Shown: piece by piece, positions 1-10,265 of the stretch
Layout: each line of letters opens with the position of its first letter
Position numbering within the stretch: the first letter of the stretch is position 1
Assembly (NCBI GenBank): GCA_051530055.1
Contig: CM121341.1
Location: 3,658,001 to 3,722,000 of the forward strand
Length of the DNA: 64,000 nucleotides
Direction of reading: 5' to 3'
Source: Neoechinorhynchus agilis
Lineage: Eukaryota; Acanthocephala
Position numbers and translations under genes: made by a program
The notes under the pieces: generated by a model
Seen by the model: only the letters and a program-made list of their open reading frames with translations
What the model was told of the DNA's origin: nothing
Databases searched by the model: none

Positions 1-329
1 CTGTATTCGTTCTTTTTAATTTATTCCCCGTCTATTTTCAAAGACGAGAATTTTAAAGTAGTCGATTTATTGCTATAATCTATTGTACTGTTTTCATGGA
101 CGAAAAAAAATCCGACATAGTATTATTATTTGTGCGAATAACTAATTGAGGATCTAATGCAATAAAATCCGCATTTACGGCGCCTTTAATTCTCAAACTG
201 ACGCTAAAATTGATAGTTAAAAAATAGAAAAATCCTGACTGTATTACATTTTAAACTGCTACCTGTAAATAAGCGACAAAACGAGCTTATCTATTTTTTG
301 TATGTATTAAATTGTAATAACTTATCTAG
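1..329. other. AT-rich left edge, no gene resolved
   Basis: AT-rich sequence. The next downstream exon opens at 330 directly after an acceptor-like tract ending TAG, so an upstream exon of that gene may lie here or left of the window. I could not find a convincing one. Confidence 0.4.
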
Positions 330-1635
330 AACTCAATATCGAAAAGTCAGGACATTCCGTATTTTCTAAAATCCGACCGAAAACAAATTATCAAGTCCTG
401 TTTCACGAAAAGAGAAGTCTTAGTTAACATACAAAAACTAGTGTCAGGATGGATACAAACTGGATTTACTGTGAGTAAATTATTTGCACCCTTTTCCATT
501 TTTATGTATTCGATTAAGGACGATTTTATCAAATATGTACATAATTTTTTTAAAGAACGACAAAAAATTCGTCATTTTTCCAATAATATTTACGAATTCT
601 TGTATGCGTGTGATCGATTTTCAAATGATGAGAGAATAAACCTTTTTCTACTTGTCATGCGAGACGAAGTAAGCCGCTTTAATTTTTTCTTAAATTTTAT
701 ATTTTTAAGGTCGATTCGGCGATTTATTTCAATCGAACTTATGTCATTGGATGTCTCACTTTTCAGTTTCACAAATATTTAGAAAATCATCGTGAGGAGG
801 TATTGAGCTGTGCTGTCGAGATTTGTTAAACACATAATTTTCGTGTATTTTAGACTGTTTGGACGGAGGATATGCTTAAAAATATTTTCAATAATACTTT
901 TATACATAAATCAGCGGAGAAAATCGAATTGTTGGTTGGAAATGCAATGGAAGTTATAGCACAAGGACATGGAAATAGTTTTAGTGAATCTATACAGTTA
1001 TTGATTGATCAGGTATGTTTGGATTATAAAATACGTTTTGTGGTTTCGATTTCAAGAACGTCGCTCGCCGATTAAACGTTTTTAATTTACAATCTCACTT
1101 TTAGAACGACGAGGGTTCGATCAATAAAATGATTAGCGTACTACATTTTCAAATGGAGCAAGAACGAATGGATAAATTACGTTTGGTAATAAGCTCGCTT
1201 CCAAAGACGAAGTGAGTATTTTTTTAGGAACGTTCCGAATCCACACAAACTCTTTCAAGATTTATTCGAACAATAGATGCCGTCGAAGCCTTCCACAATA
1301 TCGATAAATCAATTACATTATCAGAAATCACGAGATATTTAAAATGGATTTTCGTACCTGGTTTAAAACCAACTAAAAGTCACAATGTTTCTCTTGGACG
1401 AAAAGGCAAAAAAGGTAATGCAAAATTAAACAAGAGAAAGGAACAAAAGGCGAAAAATAAAGCTAAAAAAACTGCGGCAAAATTGAGAAAAAGAACTGTT
1501 AAAAAAAGAAGGAAAAAGTCAGGAAAAAAGAAGCTAATAAAAGAGCAGGACGCATCAAAAAGACCAGAGCGATTACTTAAAACAATTTTTATTGAAAGAT
1601 TATTAAAGATGCACCCAAATGCAAAGCGACTTTAG
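330..1635 (+). CDS. Multi-exon gene for an unrecognised helical protein with a Lys/Arg-rich C-terminal region
   Basis: Not a family I recognise. One frame runs across GT-AG introns of 41-92 bp with every join in phase 0: exons 330-470, 519-668, 710-799, 854-1012, 1105-1185 and 1228-1635, giving about 342 residues. The first intron (48 bp) is also open in frame and could be retained. The N-terminal part looks alpha-helical and acidic/hydrophobic. Roughly residues 250-320, coded near 1400-1560, form an extreme run of Lys and Arg such as KKRRKKSGKKK, as in nucleolar or nucleic-acid-binding tails. The stop is TAG at 1633-1635 and an AATAAA lies at 1638. The 5' end is unresolved: no clear initiator ATG lies upstream of 330, and the frame closes at TAG 327-329, which fits an acceptor. 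The consistent phases make a real gene likely; the function is unknown. Confidence 0.6.
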
Positions 1636-1902
1636 AAATAAATATTAAAAATTAATCGTGTATAAATGAATTTGGCTTAATTTTTTTGGAACTCAGCATT
1701 CGTTCATAGTAATTATTTTTAGTTGTTTTATGGCAACGAAATTGAAATGATTTTATTTTAAATCCGACATTTTGGCACAATTTTGTACGCCTTTATCAAG
1801 GTAATCTTCAAAGTTACTTTTAGTGTGATTATTTGGAGCGATAGCAAACGAAAACCATAGCAACGATGGATTTATTATTTTACGAAGTAGAACATTTTGA
1901 AG

Positions 1903-2271
1903 ATGATTGACAACCAAAGTATCCGTGAACGAAGGAAAGACTCAATTCTGGTTACAAAAGAGCTGATTTTTCAGATTGCGGACGAGGTTTTACATGAAAA
2001 AACTCAGATATTTGATAAATATATAACTCACGGTTGGATAACCGAAATAATGTCTAGAGTGTTATTTAAGATAAGGGAATCGCCAGAATCCGATTTGGAG
2101 GATACATATTTTATAGTGTGTTCAATTTTTGAACGGAACGTGGAAACTTTGACCAATTACGACTTTCGATCCGATTTTATTGGTGATCCCGAAAAGGACG
2201 ATGTCATTTGTATCAAATACTCGAACGATAGTCTCGTATCTTTTATACTCGTGTATGTTTTTAAGAAATGA
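1903..2271 (+). CDS. Small single-exon protein, unknown function
   Basis: An uninterrupted frame of 122 codons begins MIDNQSIRERRKDS and ends YVFKK. The frame can be extended two codons upstream to a TTG, but ATG at 1903 is the natural start. The composition is protein-like, with mixed charged and hydrophobic residues, predicted helical in the first two thirds, and no signal peptide or transmembrane run. It ends only 7 bp before the stop of the convergent MTRFR gene, so the two 3' ends must overlap at the transcript level. I do not recognise a family. It could also be the last exon of a longer gene, but no clear acceptor precedes it. Confidence 0.45.
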   Translation: MIDNQSIRERRKDSILVTKELIFQIADEVLHEKTQIFDKYITHGWITEIMSRVLFKIRESPESDLEDTYFIVCSIFERNVETLTNYDFRSDFIGDPEKDDVICIKYSNDSLVSFILVYVFKK

Positions 2272-2278
2272 ACAATTT

Positions 2279-2698
2279 TTATGAATCTATGCCCATTTTC
2301 CGTTTAAATTCCTTGACTCGTTCCAATCTTTTCTTACTTTTTTTATCCTTTTGCTTCCGGTTGATTTCGGCTTCTCGTTTAAGTCGAGCACTCAAACTCA
2401 TCTCTCCGTTCTCCATTTCATCGAGTTTTAACAACATTTTATGCCTAGCCAATTCTCTATTCTTTTCTAGAGAACGAGTAGAATGGCATTTGACTATGGC
2501 ACCCGTCGGAACGTGGCGAAGATGAACGGCGTTATTTGTCTTGTTGACATTTTGTCCGCCCGGTCCGCTGCCTCGGACAAAACTCTCTTTAATTTCAGCA
2601 TCGTCCAACTGTTTCGCCCAATCGATCGGAAGTTTAGGGAGTTTTATTGTAGAAGCAGAGCGGATTTCCGATAACCAAATTATAGTTCTCCAAGCCAT
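2279..2698 (-). CDS. MTRFR: Mitochondrial translation release factor in rescue (MTRFR/C12orf65-like)
   Basis: Class I release-factor fold without a codon-recognition domain. Members of this family rescue stalled mitochondrial ribosomes by releasing the nascent chain. The diagnostic segment RGSGPGGQNVNKTNNAV holds the GGQ tripeptide that enters the peptidyl-transferase centre. It is followed by HVPTGAIVKCHSTRS, as in MTRFR, and by a long basic tail (KRKQKDKKSKKRLERVK-like) typical of the family for rRNA contact. From the ATG at 2698 the protein is about 139 residues (human about 166) and starts MAWRTIIWLSEIRSAS, a short amphipathic basic leader fitting mitochondrial import. The frame stays open upstream to 2872 with other ATGs, so a longer N-terminus is possible. 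It is tail-to-tail with the small gene at 1903-2271. The basic tail distinguishes it from ICT1 less firmly than the GGQ context does. Confidence 0.85.
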   Translation of the reverse strand: MAWRTIIWLSEIRSASTIKLPKLPIDWAKQLDDAEIKESFVRGSGPGGQNVNKTNNAVHLRHVPTGAIVKCHSTRSLEKNRELARHKMLLKLDEMENGEMSLSARLKREAEINRKQKDKKSKKRLERVKEFKRKMGIDS

Positions 2699-3165
2699 CA
2701 AATCTGCAACCATAAGATTGGGGTTTTGTTCAAATGTCAATTCGAAGAGTGCCCTAAAATCTAGCAGGACGTCGATCAATTTCTGCGCCAAGATTCGATT
2801 TAAAAGTGAATTATAATCGCCAATCATTATTATGCGTTCCATTTTCGAGTTATCTGATCTTATTATCACCACGTTTTAATATTCGAATACCTAATTTTTA
2901 CATCATTTTTAGCTAAATAAAAAAAATCACATTACGAAAATATTAAACACTTTAAATAAAGCACAAAAGACGGAGCATTTGCGCGATAAAAATCTTTCAC
3001 TGGTAGGGTGATAAAACTTTTATTATTGTGTAAAATGACAATGGTCCAACAAGCTCTACATGGACACTTGTTCAGAAAAGGTCATTCGCCTTGTTGACCA
3101 ACGGTGGCTTGAAAAGTTCTTGAAATTTGGCAGAAAAGAACCCGGCAATTGGAAGGCCATTGCAA
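2699..3165. other. Spacer between MTRFR and PAR-3
   Basis: Both neighbours are on the minus strand. The part next to MTRFR (to 2872) is an open extension of its frame; the rest is AT-rich 3' flank of PAR-3. Nothing else was seen. Confidence 0.4.
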
Positions 3166-5594
3166 CTAACATTTATCCGTTTTCCCATATCTCTGCGTTT
3201 CCTTCTTCGACGAATGCGACTTGTCGACGAAACGATTTGCTCCGGCTGACCTTTTTTCGAACCAAATGATATCGTAATCGTTATTTGTGGATTTAAGCGT
3301 ATTACCAATCCCAACCCTGTTCTGTGATCCACAAACAAGTTTAAAATATTTACGGTGATGACCACCACCACTTTCCTTGTCTTCGATCACTCTTATCATC
3401 TGTTCTCCATGTGATAACTTCATTTTCCTCCGTATTGTAATGTTCAAGTACTGTCTTCGATCATGAGAAACCTCACTTTTAACCTCCTCCATATAAGCCC
3501 TCAATCGTCGCATTGCTTCACGATTATTGCCAATATTATCTAGCCTATGTGAATCAATAGCCACGATTTGATCATCGCATTTTATCCGACCGTCTTTGTG
3601 AGCAGCACCACCGTAGATTACAGCGTCCACAAATAATCCAAGGTCTTGTCTCAATCCAGAATTATCACTCCCGTCATTTTGAAGAGTATCAGAACATTCC
3701 AAGGATGCACCTTTTACACTTATCCCAAGACCAGCGGACTTTGTGTCGTTTAGATAAATTCGGAACCCAAATGTTTCGTATACCTCATCACCTTCGATTT
3801 CATGTCCTTGAGCGTCAAGGATCCGAAGAACTTCAAGATCAACATCTTGTCCAAAGTCGCAACACTCACTTAACCGTGCTGATTGGCGAAGATTATCAGT
3901 CGGAGTGAAATTCAATATAATGTCTCCGGGAAGTAGGTGCGACGATTGATTGGTTACTTTTCCAATAACCGACAAAATCGGGTTCTCAGTGAACGACAAG
4001 ATCAATCGTTTCATGTCGCTGTTTTGCCATCCAATATTGTCCACATTTTCACTTACTAATTGAAACCCGAATCCAATGGAGCGTTCTCGACGAACTCTGG
4101 TGGTTATTTTAGCCACCATTGTCCGTGAAGAGCCGGAACGAAGATAATGAACCCGAATAGGTCTTTCACCATTTTTTCCTTGTTGATCGCATCTATCAAC
4201 AGCGATTATTACATCGCCCAGTTGAAGAGCAGTTTGACCATTCGGACCGATCATTTCATAGTTGCAGCCGCTCACTACAAGTACATTCGATTCATTGTTA
4301 ACTCTAAACAAATCGAATATGGTTTTGTGTGTGTGAAAGCTCATTGTGAGCTTACATTTCAATAGAAAATGTGTAATGGTTTAAGCAATCCATTCTGTTC
4401 ATTAATAAAATGCGTTTAGTCGGACTCTCGTAAGCGCCTTTTAGGATCTCCTCACTAGTAGGCCAAAGAAGTTCTGTTGATAGCAATATGTTTCCATCGG
4501 ATGAAAATAAATGTGGACTAGGTGTTGATTCCGGTCCGCTGCTTGTGCCAGTGTAATATGCCTGCAAAATACGAACGAAAAATTATCAAAAAAAGGTTTG
4601 GTAAGATTACTAAGCGCTGCTTGGTTGTTCAGCCGCATGTTTTATCTATTGATGATTGTTTGATTGACAATCCGACTGAAAGAGAGAGATTTTATTGAAA
4701 CACCTAGCTTTCGCCGTCCAACGATCCCGTGGAACTGTCGATAGCGGAAGCGCTGATCATATCCCGAGAGACCCGGGATCGTGAGGACTCTAGCGGGCAT
4801 CGGTCGGTCGGTAGGACACTCATTAACCAGAAGGATGAGTTGTCTGCCGTCCACTTCACTCGCATTGTAGATTACACCCTGAAGAAGCCGTTGGACGGCG
4901 AAAGCTAGGTGTTTCAATAAAATCTCTTTCAGTCGGATTGTCAATCAAACAATCATCAATAGAAAAAAAGGTTTCATGAATATTATTACTGAGTTAAAAA
5001 AGATCCAATATATTTTCTGATTAGAAAACTAAATCTTTCCTTAACTACGGCGACAATTTTTTGAATGGACATACCGATGAACTAGTTGGTGAATTTGCAA
5101 TAATAACTTTATCGTTATTATTGGCGATTGGTGTTGATGTCTTGATCAGATCGTATTGGTCTTCGTCTGATGTTGAAGGCACTTGCCGAGAATATAAGCC
5201 GGTCCTGCTATTTTCACCTCTTAACAAACGTAGGGAATTTTGAAGTTGACTGGTGAAGCTTGACTTTTGTTTTTTATGAGATCCATGCGTTGTGTTCATT
5301 GTATTTACCGATACCTCATGATATAAAGCTCGTTTGATTTAGAAGCAAAAAAATGGGGGAAAAACTCACAACATCGCCATCTTTAAGTATATGTCCAACT
5401 TGGTCGCTTAAATCCAATAGGCATCCAAGATGCCTAGCAATCATTTTGTTTGTATCAGGTTGGCAATAGTCCGTTGAGCTTGTGATTTTCCAATACCTTC
5501 TACAAGCGTTCTCAATAACCTGACCAAGACTTTGTTCAGGCTGACAAGGCACAAGTACCTTATCTCCACTGTAGAAAGTTACAACAACTCGCAT
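3166..5594 (-). CDS. PARD3: PAR-3 polarity scaffold, short form with PDZ domains
   Basis: PAR-3 (Bazooka) organises the PAR-3/PAR-6/aPKC cortical polarity complex. Four exons join in phase: 5370-5594, 5075-5314, 4356-4561 and 3166-4303, giving 602 residues. Residues 1-75 match the N-terminal oligomerisation domain (starts MRVVVTFYSGDKVLVPC, then LLDLSDQVGHILKDGD). A low-complexity Ser/Thr linker follows. PDZ-like segments follow: one with QTALQLGDVIIAVD, a second around SIGFGFQLVSEN, and a clear C-terminal one with SAGLGISVKG, DLGLFVDAVIYGGAAHKDGR and DDQIVAIDS, which resembles PAR-3 PDZ3. The protein stops about 85 residues after that PDZ. Known PAR-3 proteins are usually over 1,000 residues, and I see no clear aPKC-binding CR3 block, although a weak KRSAGANRF stretch is present. 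Intron 2 is 513 bp because of an insertion; the other introns are 52-55 bp. The N-terminal domain plus PDZ3 make the identity firm. Confidence 0.85.
4600..4962 (+). mobile_element. Retroelement tail insertion with inverted ends, in PAR-3 intron 2
   Basis: Flanked by a 12 bp direct repeat AAAAAAAGGTTT at 4588-4599 and 4963-4974, read as a target-site duplication. The first ~72 bp of the inverted part (about 4649-4722) are the near-perfect reverse complement of the right end (about 4895-4967), giving a fold-back shape. Between them the plus strand reads an open segment beginning DPVELSIAEALIISRETRD, ending LKKPLDGES and a stop, then a tail with AATAAA. The same DPVELSIAE segment and CTGAAGAAGCCG tail recur at 53.03-53.25 kb. 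The arrangement (C-terminal coding end plus tail, inverted terminal copy, variable TSD) suits a 5'-truncated Penelope-like element, and the segment could be the end of a GIY-YIG domain. That assignment is inference. Confidence 0.6.
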
Positions 5595-6560
5595 TACAGA
5601 ATTCCTAGCGAGCGAGAGTTAAAGCAAGAAAAGAATTTTCATTTTGATTTTATGGAATTGTCCACGCACACTACTACATAATAAAATTGCTCTCTCACTC
5701 TCAAATGTTTACCCAGACGATAAAGATGTGTATGTAAAAGCAAAAATATTAGACAAATAATCAGCCGAAAAAAACTTAGTCCACCACCACCACCACCCGC
5801 AGTCCATTGCACACTGGCATACCAGTTGGAGGAGGCGGCGGCGGTGGACAAAAATTGTATAAATGTTCCGCAAGAGACCGTAAAAACTTTGGAAAAAATT
5901 CATTGTGAGCAGAAGATTCGCTTTTCAGAATAACACGCAAAAATGAAAACTGTGACCTCGGGACTTGTGAGCATGACTGGCGGTTTCTGGAGGTCAACGG
6001 ACTAAGAAAACTCGGTCTAAGCGTTAATCCCCGCAGCTATTTAGTGTCTCAATGTGTGATCGAAAGAGAAACGAGATAATAACTATTTTGTATATCCAAT
6101 TCTCCGGCCGATTGAACAACCGTGACTTGAACTTACGTGCGTAACCTGGTTTGTAAACTGGATTAGTGAATGTTGTCAAATTGAACAGCTCGTGTTTATA
6201 CACTTAGTTGGCAATAAAAAAATTTCTATTATTTAGACATTTAGTATCAGACAGCGATCAATACCATCTAATATTTGGACAAGAATGTCGAATTATTTTA
6301 TAACATCAATAAATAGTGCCATTAAGTTTTATGTGGCGACGACGAATTTATTAGTCCATTCTAAAGAGGAATTCATTCCTCTTAATCAAAAAAAATTAAG
6401 TTCACTAGAAATACACTTTTATCGCTGTCCGGAGAACAAATTTAGCGAAATTACTTATCCATTGCCTCAGAATGCATTTCATAAATAATGGAAAATTGCA
6501 AATTCAATTGCTGTCCATCTCAAGAATCATTCTTAGCCTCCTGATTAATAAACAATAACT
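5595..6560. other. PAR-3 upstream region, no gene supported
   Basis: Holds the presumed PAR-3 promoter, with CCACCA and GGCGGC simple runs near 5780-5850 that give Pro-rich shadow frames. A 67-codon ATG frame on the plus strand (6285-6488, starts MSNYFITSINS) has no recognisable feature, and I do not call it a gene. Confidence 0.4.
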
Positions 6561-6589
6561 GAAATCAAATTGCTCAAATGAAGAACGCC

Positions 6590-9500
6590 CTACGGTCATC
6601 ATGTTCACAGCTATCAGATAATGAACATTTCGAGGGGCAAAGGATGACCTGTATATTTATTTGTTAGGAATGTTCAATCGTCTATTCCTACACCAACGAG
6701 AATAAATCCATATCACTCTCGCGGCACTATCAAATAGGTGACAAAACGAAGATTCAAGATGAGATTTTATTGCCTCCTATAGATAAAACACCAATTAAAT
6801 TACGGATCTTATTTTTGCTTGTAATCAAGTACCTTCCAATTTCCCAGAGAAGTCTCTAATCAATCATCGTTATAACAGAAACTAGAAAACTTGATCACCA
6901 AAACTCGGAACCAACGCTACTTTGAATTGTAAACTAAGATGAGATTTCACTGTCTCTTCAAGTTAAAACGCTAATTAAATTACGGATATTACTTCTACTT
7001 TTGCAATCAAGCGCCCTGCAATTTCCGAGAGGTCTCTAATCAATCATCGTTATAACAGAAACTAGAAAACTTGATCACAAAAATTCAAAATGAACGCGAC
7101 TTTAAATTGTAAACTAAGATGAGTTTTTATTGTCATTGAAGATAAAACAATAATGAAATTGAGGATCTTACTTTTGTTTTTGAAATCAAGCGTCCTGCAA
7201 AGCCCCAAAGGAGTCTCTAATCAATCGTCGTTAATGAACAGAAACAACATAACTTGATCACCAAAATTCAAAACCAACGCGACTTTGAATCTTAAACTAA
7301 GATGAGATTTCATTGTCTCTTAAAGATAAAACAATAATGAAATTACGGATCTTACTTTTGTTTTTGCAATCAAGCGTCCTGCAAATCCCCAAAGGAGTCT
7401 CTAATCAATCGTCGTTAATGAACAGAAACAACATAACTTGATCACCAAAATTCAAAACAAGCACTTTGAATCTTAAACTAAGATGAGATTTCATTGTCTC
7501 TTAAAGATAAAACAATAATGAAATTACGGATCTTACTTTTGTTTTTGCAATCAAGCGTCCTGCAAATCCCCAAAGGAGTCTCTAATCAATCGTCGTTAAT
7601 GAACAGAAACAACAAAACTTGATCACCAAAATTCAATGTCTCTTAAAGATAAAACAATAATGAAATTACGGATCTTACTTTTGTTTTTGCAATCAAGCGT
7701 CCTGCAAATCCCCAAAGGAGTCTCTAATCAATCGTCGTTAATGAACAGAAACAACAAAACTTGATCACCAAAATTCAATGTCTCTTAAAGATAAAACAAT
7801 AATGAAATTACGGATCTTACTTTTGTTTTTGCAATCAAGCGTCCTGCAAATCCCCAAGAGTCTCTAATCAATCGTCGTTAATAACAGAAACAACAAAACT
7901 TGATCACCAAAATTCAAAACAAGCGACTTTGAATCTTAAACTAAGATGAGATTTCATTGTCTCTTAAAGATAAAACAATAATGAAATTACGGATCTTACT
8001 TTTGTTTTTGCAATCAAGCGTCCTGCAAATCCCCAAAGGAGTCTCTAATCAATCGTCGTTAATGAACAGAAACAACAAAACTTGATCACCAAAATTCAAA
8101 ACCAACGCGACTTTGAATCTTAAACTAAGATGAGATTTCATTGTCTCTTAAAGATAAAACAATAATGAAATTACGGATCTTACTTTTGTTTTTGCAATCA
8201 AGCGTCCTGCAAATCCCCAAAGGAGTCTCTAATCAATCGTCGTTAATGAACAGAAACAACATAACTTGATCACCAAAATTCATTGTCTCTTAAAGATAAA
8301 ACAATAATGAAATTACGGATCTTACTTTTGTTTTTGCAATCAAGCGTCCTGCAAATCCCCAAAGGAGTCTCTAATCAATCGTCGTTAATGAACAGAAACA
8401 ACAAAACTTGATCACCAAAATTCAAAACCAACGCGACTTTGAATCTTAAACTAAGATGAGATTTCATTGTCTCTTAAAGATAAAACAATAATGAAATTAC
8501 GGATCTTACTTTTGTTTTTGCAATCAAGCGTCCTGCAAATCCCCAAAGGAGTCTCTAATCAATCGTCGTTAATGAACAGAAACAACATAACTTGATACCA
8601 AAATTCATTGTCTCTTAAAGATAAAACAATAATGAAATTACGGATCTTACTTTTGTTTTTGCAATCAAGCGTCCTGCAAATCCCCAAAGGAGTCTCTAAT
8701 CAATCGTCGTTAATGAACAGAAACAACATAACTTGATCACCAAAATTCAAAACCAACGCGACTTTGAATCTTAAACTAAGATGAGATTTCATTGTCTCTT
8801 AAAGATAAAACAATAATGAAATTACGGATCTTACTTTTGTTTTTGCAATCAAGCGTCCTGCAAATCCCCAAAGGAGTCTCTAATCAATCGTCGTTAATGA
8901 ACAGAAACAACATAACTTGATCACCAAAATTAAAACCAAAGCGACTTTGAATCTTAAACTAAGATGAGATTTCATTGTCTCTTAAAGATAAAACAATAAT
9001 GAAATTACGGATCTTACTTTTGTTTTTGCAATCAAGCGTCCTGCAAATCCCCAAAGGAGTCTCTAATCAATCGTCGTTAATGAACAGAAACAACAAAACT
9101 TGATCACCAAAATTCAATGTCTCTTAAAGATAAAACAATAATGAAATTACGGATCTTACTTTTGTTTTTGCAATCAAGCGTCCTGCAAATCCCCAAAGGA
9201 GTCTCTAATCAATCGTCGTTAATGAACAGAAACAACATAACTTGATCACCAAAATTCAATGTCTCTTAAAGATAAAACAATAATGAAATTACGGATCTTA
9301 CTTTTGTTTTTGCAATCAAGCGTCCTGCAAATCCCCAAAGGAGTCTCTAATCAATCGTCGTTAATGAACAGAAACAACATAACTTGATCACCAAAATTCA
9401 ATGTCTCTTAAAGATAAAACAATAATGAAATTACGGATCTTACTTTTGTTTTTGCAATCAAGCGTCCTGCAAATCCCCAAAGGAGTCTCTAATCAATCGT

Positions 9501-9957
9501 CGTTAATGAACAGAAACAACAAAACTTGATCACCAAAATTCAATGTCTCTTAAAGATAAAACAATAATGAAATTACGGATCTTACTTTTGTTTTTGCAAT
9601 CAAGCGTCCTGCAAATCCCCAAAGGAGTCTCTAATCAATCGTCGTTAATGAACAGAAACAACATAACTTGATCACCAAAATTCAATGTCTCTTAAAGATA
9701 AAACAATAATGAAATTACGGATCTTACTTTTGTTTTTGCAATCAAGCGTCCTGCAAATCCCCAAAGGAGTCTCTAATCAATCGTCGTTAATGAACAGAAA
9801 CAACATAACTTGATCACCAAAATTCAATGTCTCTTAAAGATAAAACAATAATGAAATTACGGATCTTACTTTTATTTTTGCAATCAAGCGTCCTGCAAAT
9901 CCCCAAAGGAGTCTCTAATCAATCATCGTTAATGAACAGAAACAACAAAACTGGATC
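6590..9957. repeat. Tandem satellite array, ~184 bp long and ~142 bp short units
   Basis: The repeated block contains AAGGAGTCTCTAATCAATCG, AAACTTGATCACCAAAATTC and TTACGGATCTTACTTTTG. Long units add about 43 bp, from AAACCAACGCG to GATGAGATTTCA. Short units lack it, and the join falls at TTCA, present at both ends of the lost piece. Units at the left edge (6590-7290) and the last one near 9830-9957 are diverged, while the centre is almost uniform, the usual sign of homogenisation by unequal exchange. The right end lies about 310 bp before the ABC transporter start codon. No open frame is kept across units. Confidence 0.95.
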
Positions 9958-10265
9958 AATAACGACTTATTTGAGTTTTGACAGTATTAATGTTGCTTAC
10001 TAAAGTGTGTGCTCAACTCGCTTGTCCTGAGTTCGGAGTGTTTTTAGCGAGTATATTGATATTAATGTCGTCTCGTCGCCTGTCATTGTGAGTGGATTAC
10101 AAAGAATTGAGTTCCCCAAAGATAGTAATCAAGCACATTTCCTTCTGAAAGTATTTGTATGTCCTACAATCCCTGATTCATTCTTCACCAAGACACCTTC
10201 TAATAGGCACCTACCACTCCATTTTACTTTGAGTTCTCGTGTTGTTTGCCTGAAAGTGTAAAGCT
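9958..10265 (+). other. Short upstream region of the ABC transporter
   Basis: Unique sequence between the satellite and the ATG at 10266. It presumably holds the promoter and 5' UTR. No specific motif could be supported. Confidence 0.35.

Noticed and set aside
5776-5997. Minus-strand frame with a Pro run upstream of PAR-3
   Set aside because: The Pro and Val runs are translations of GGC/CCA simple repeats; no acceptor or donor ties it to PAR-3.
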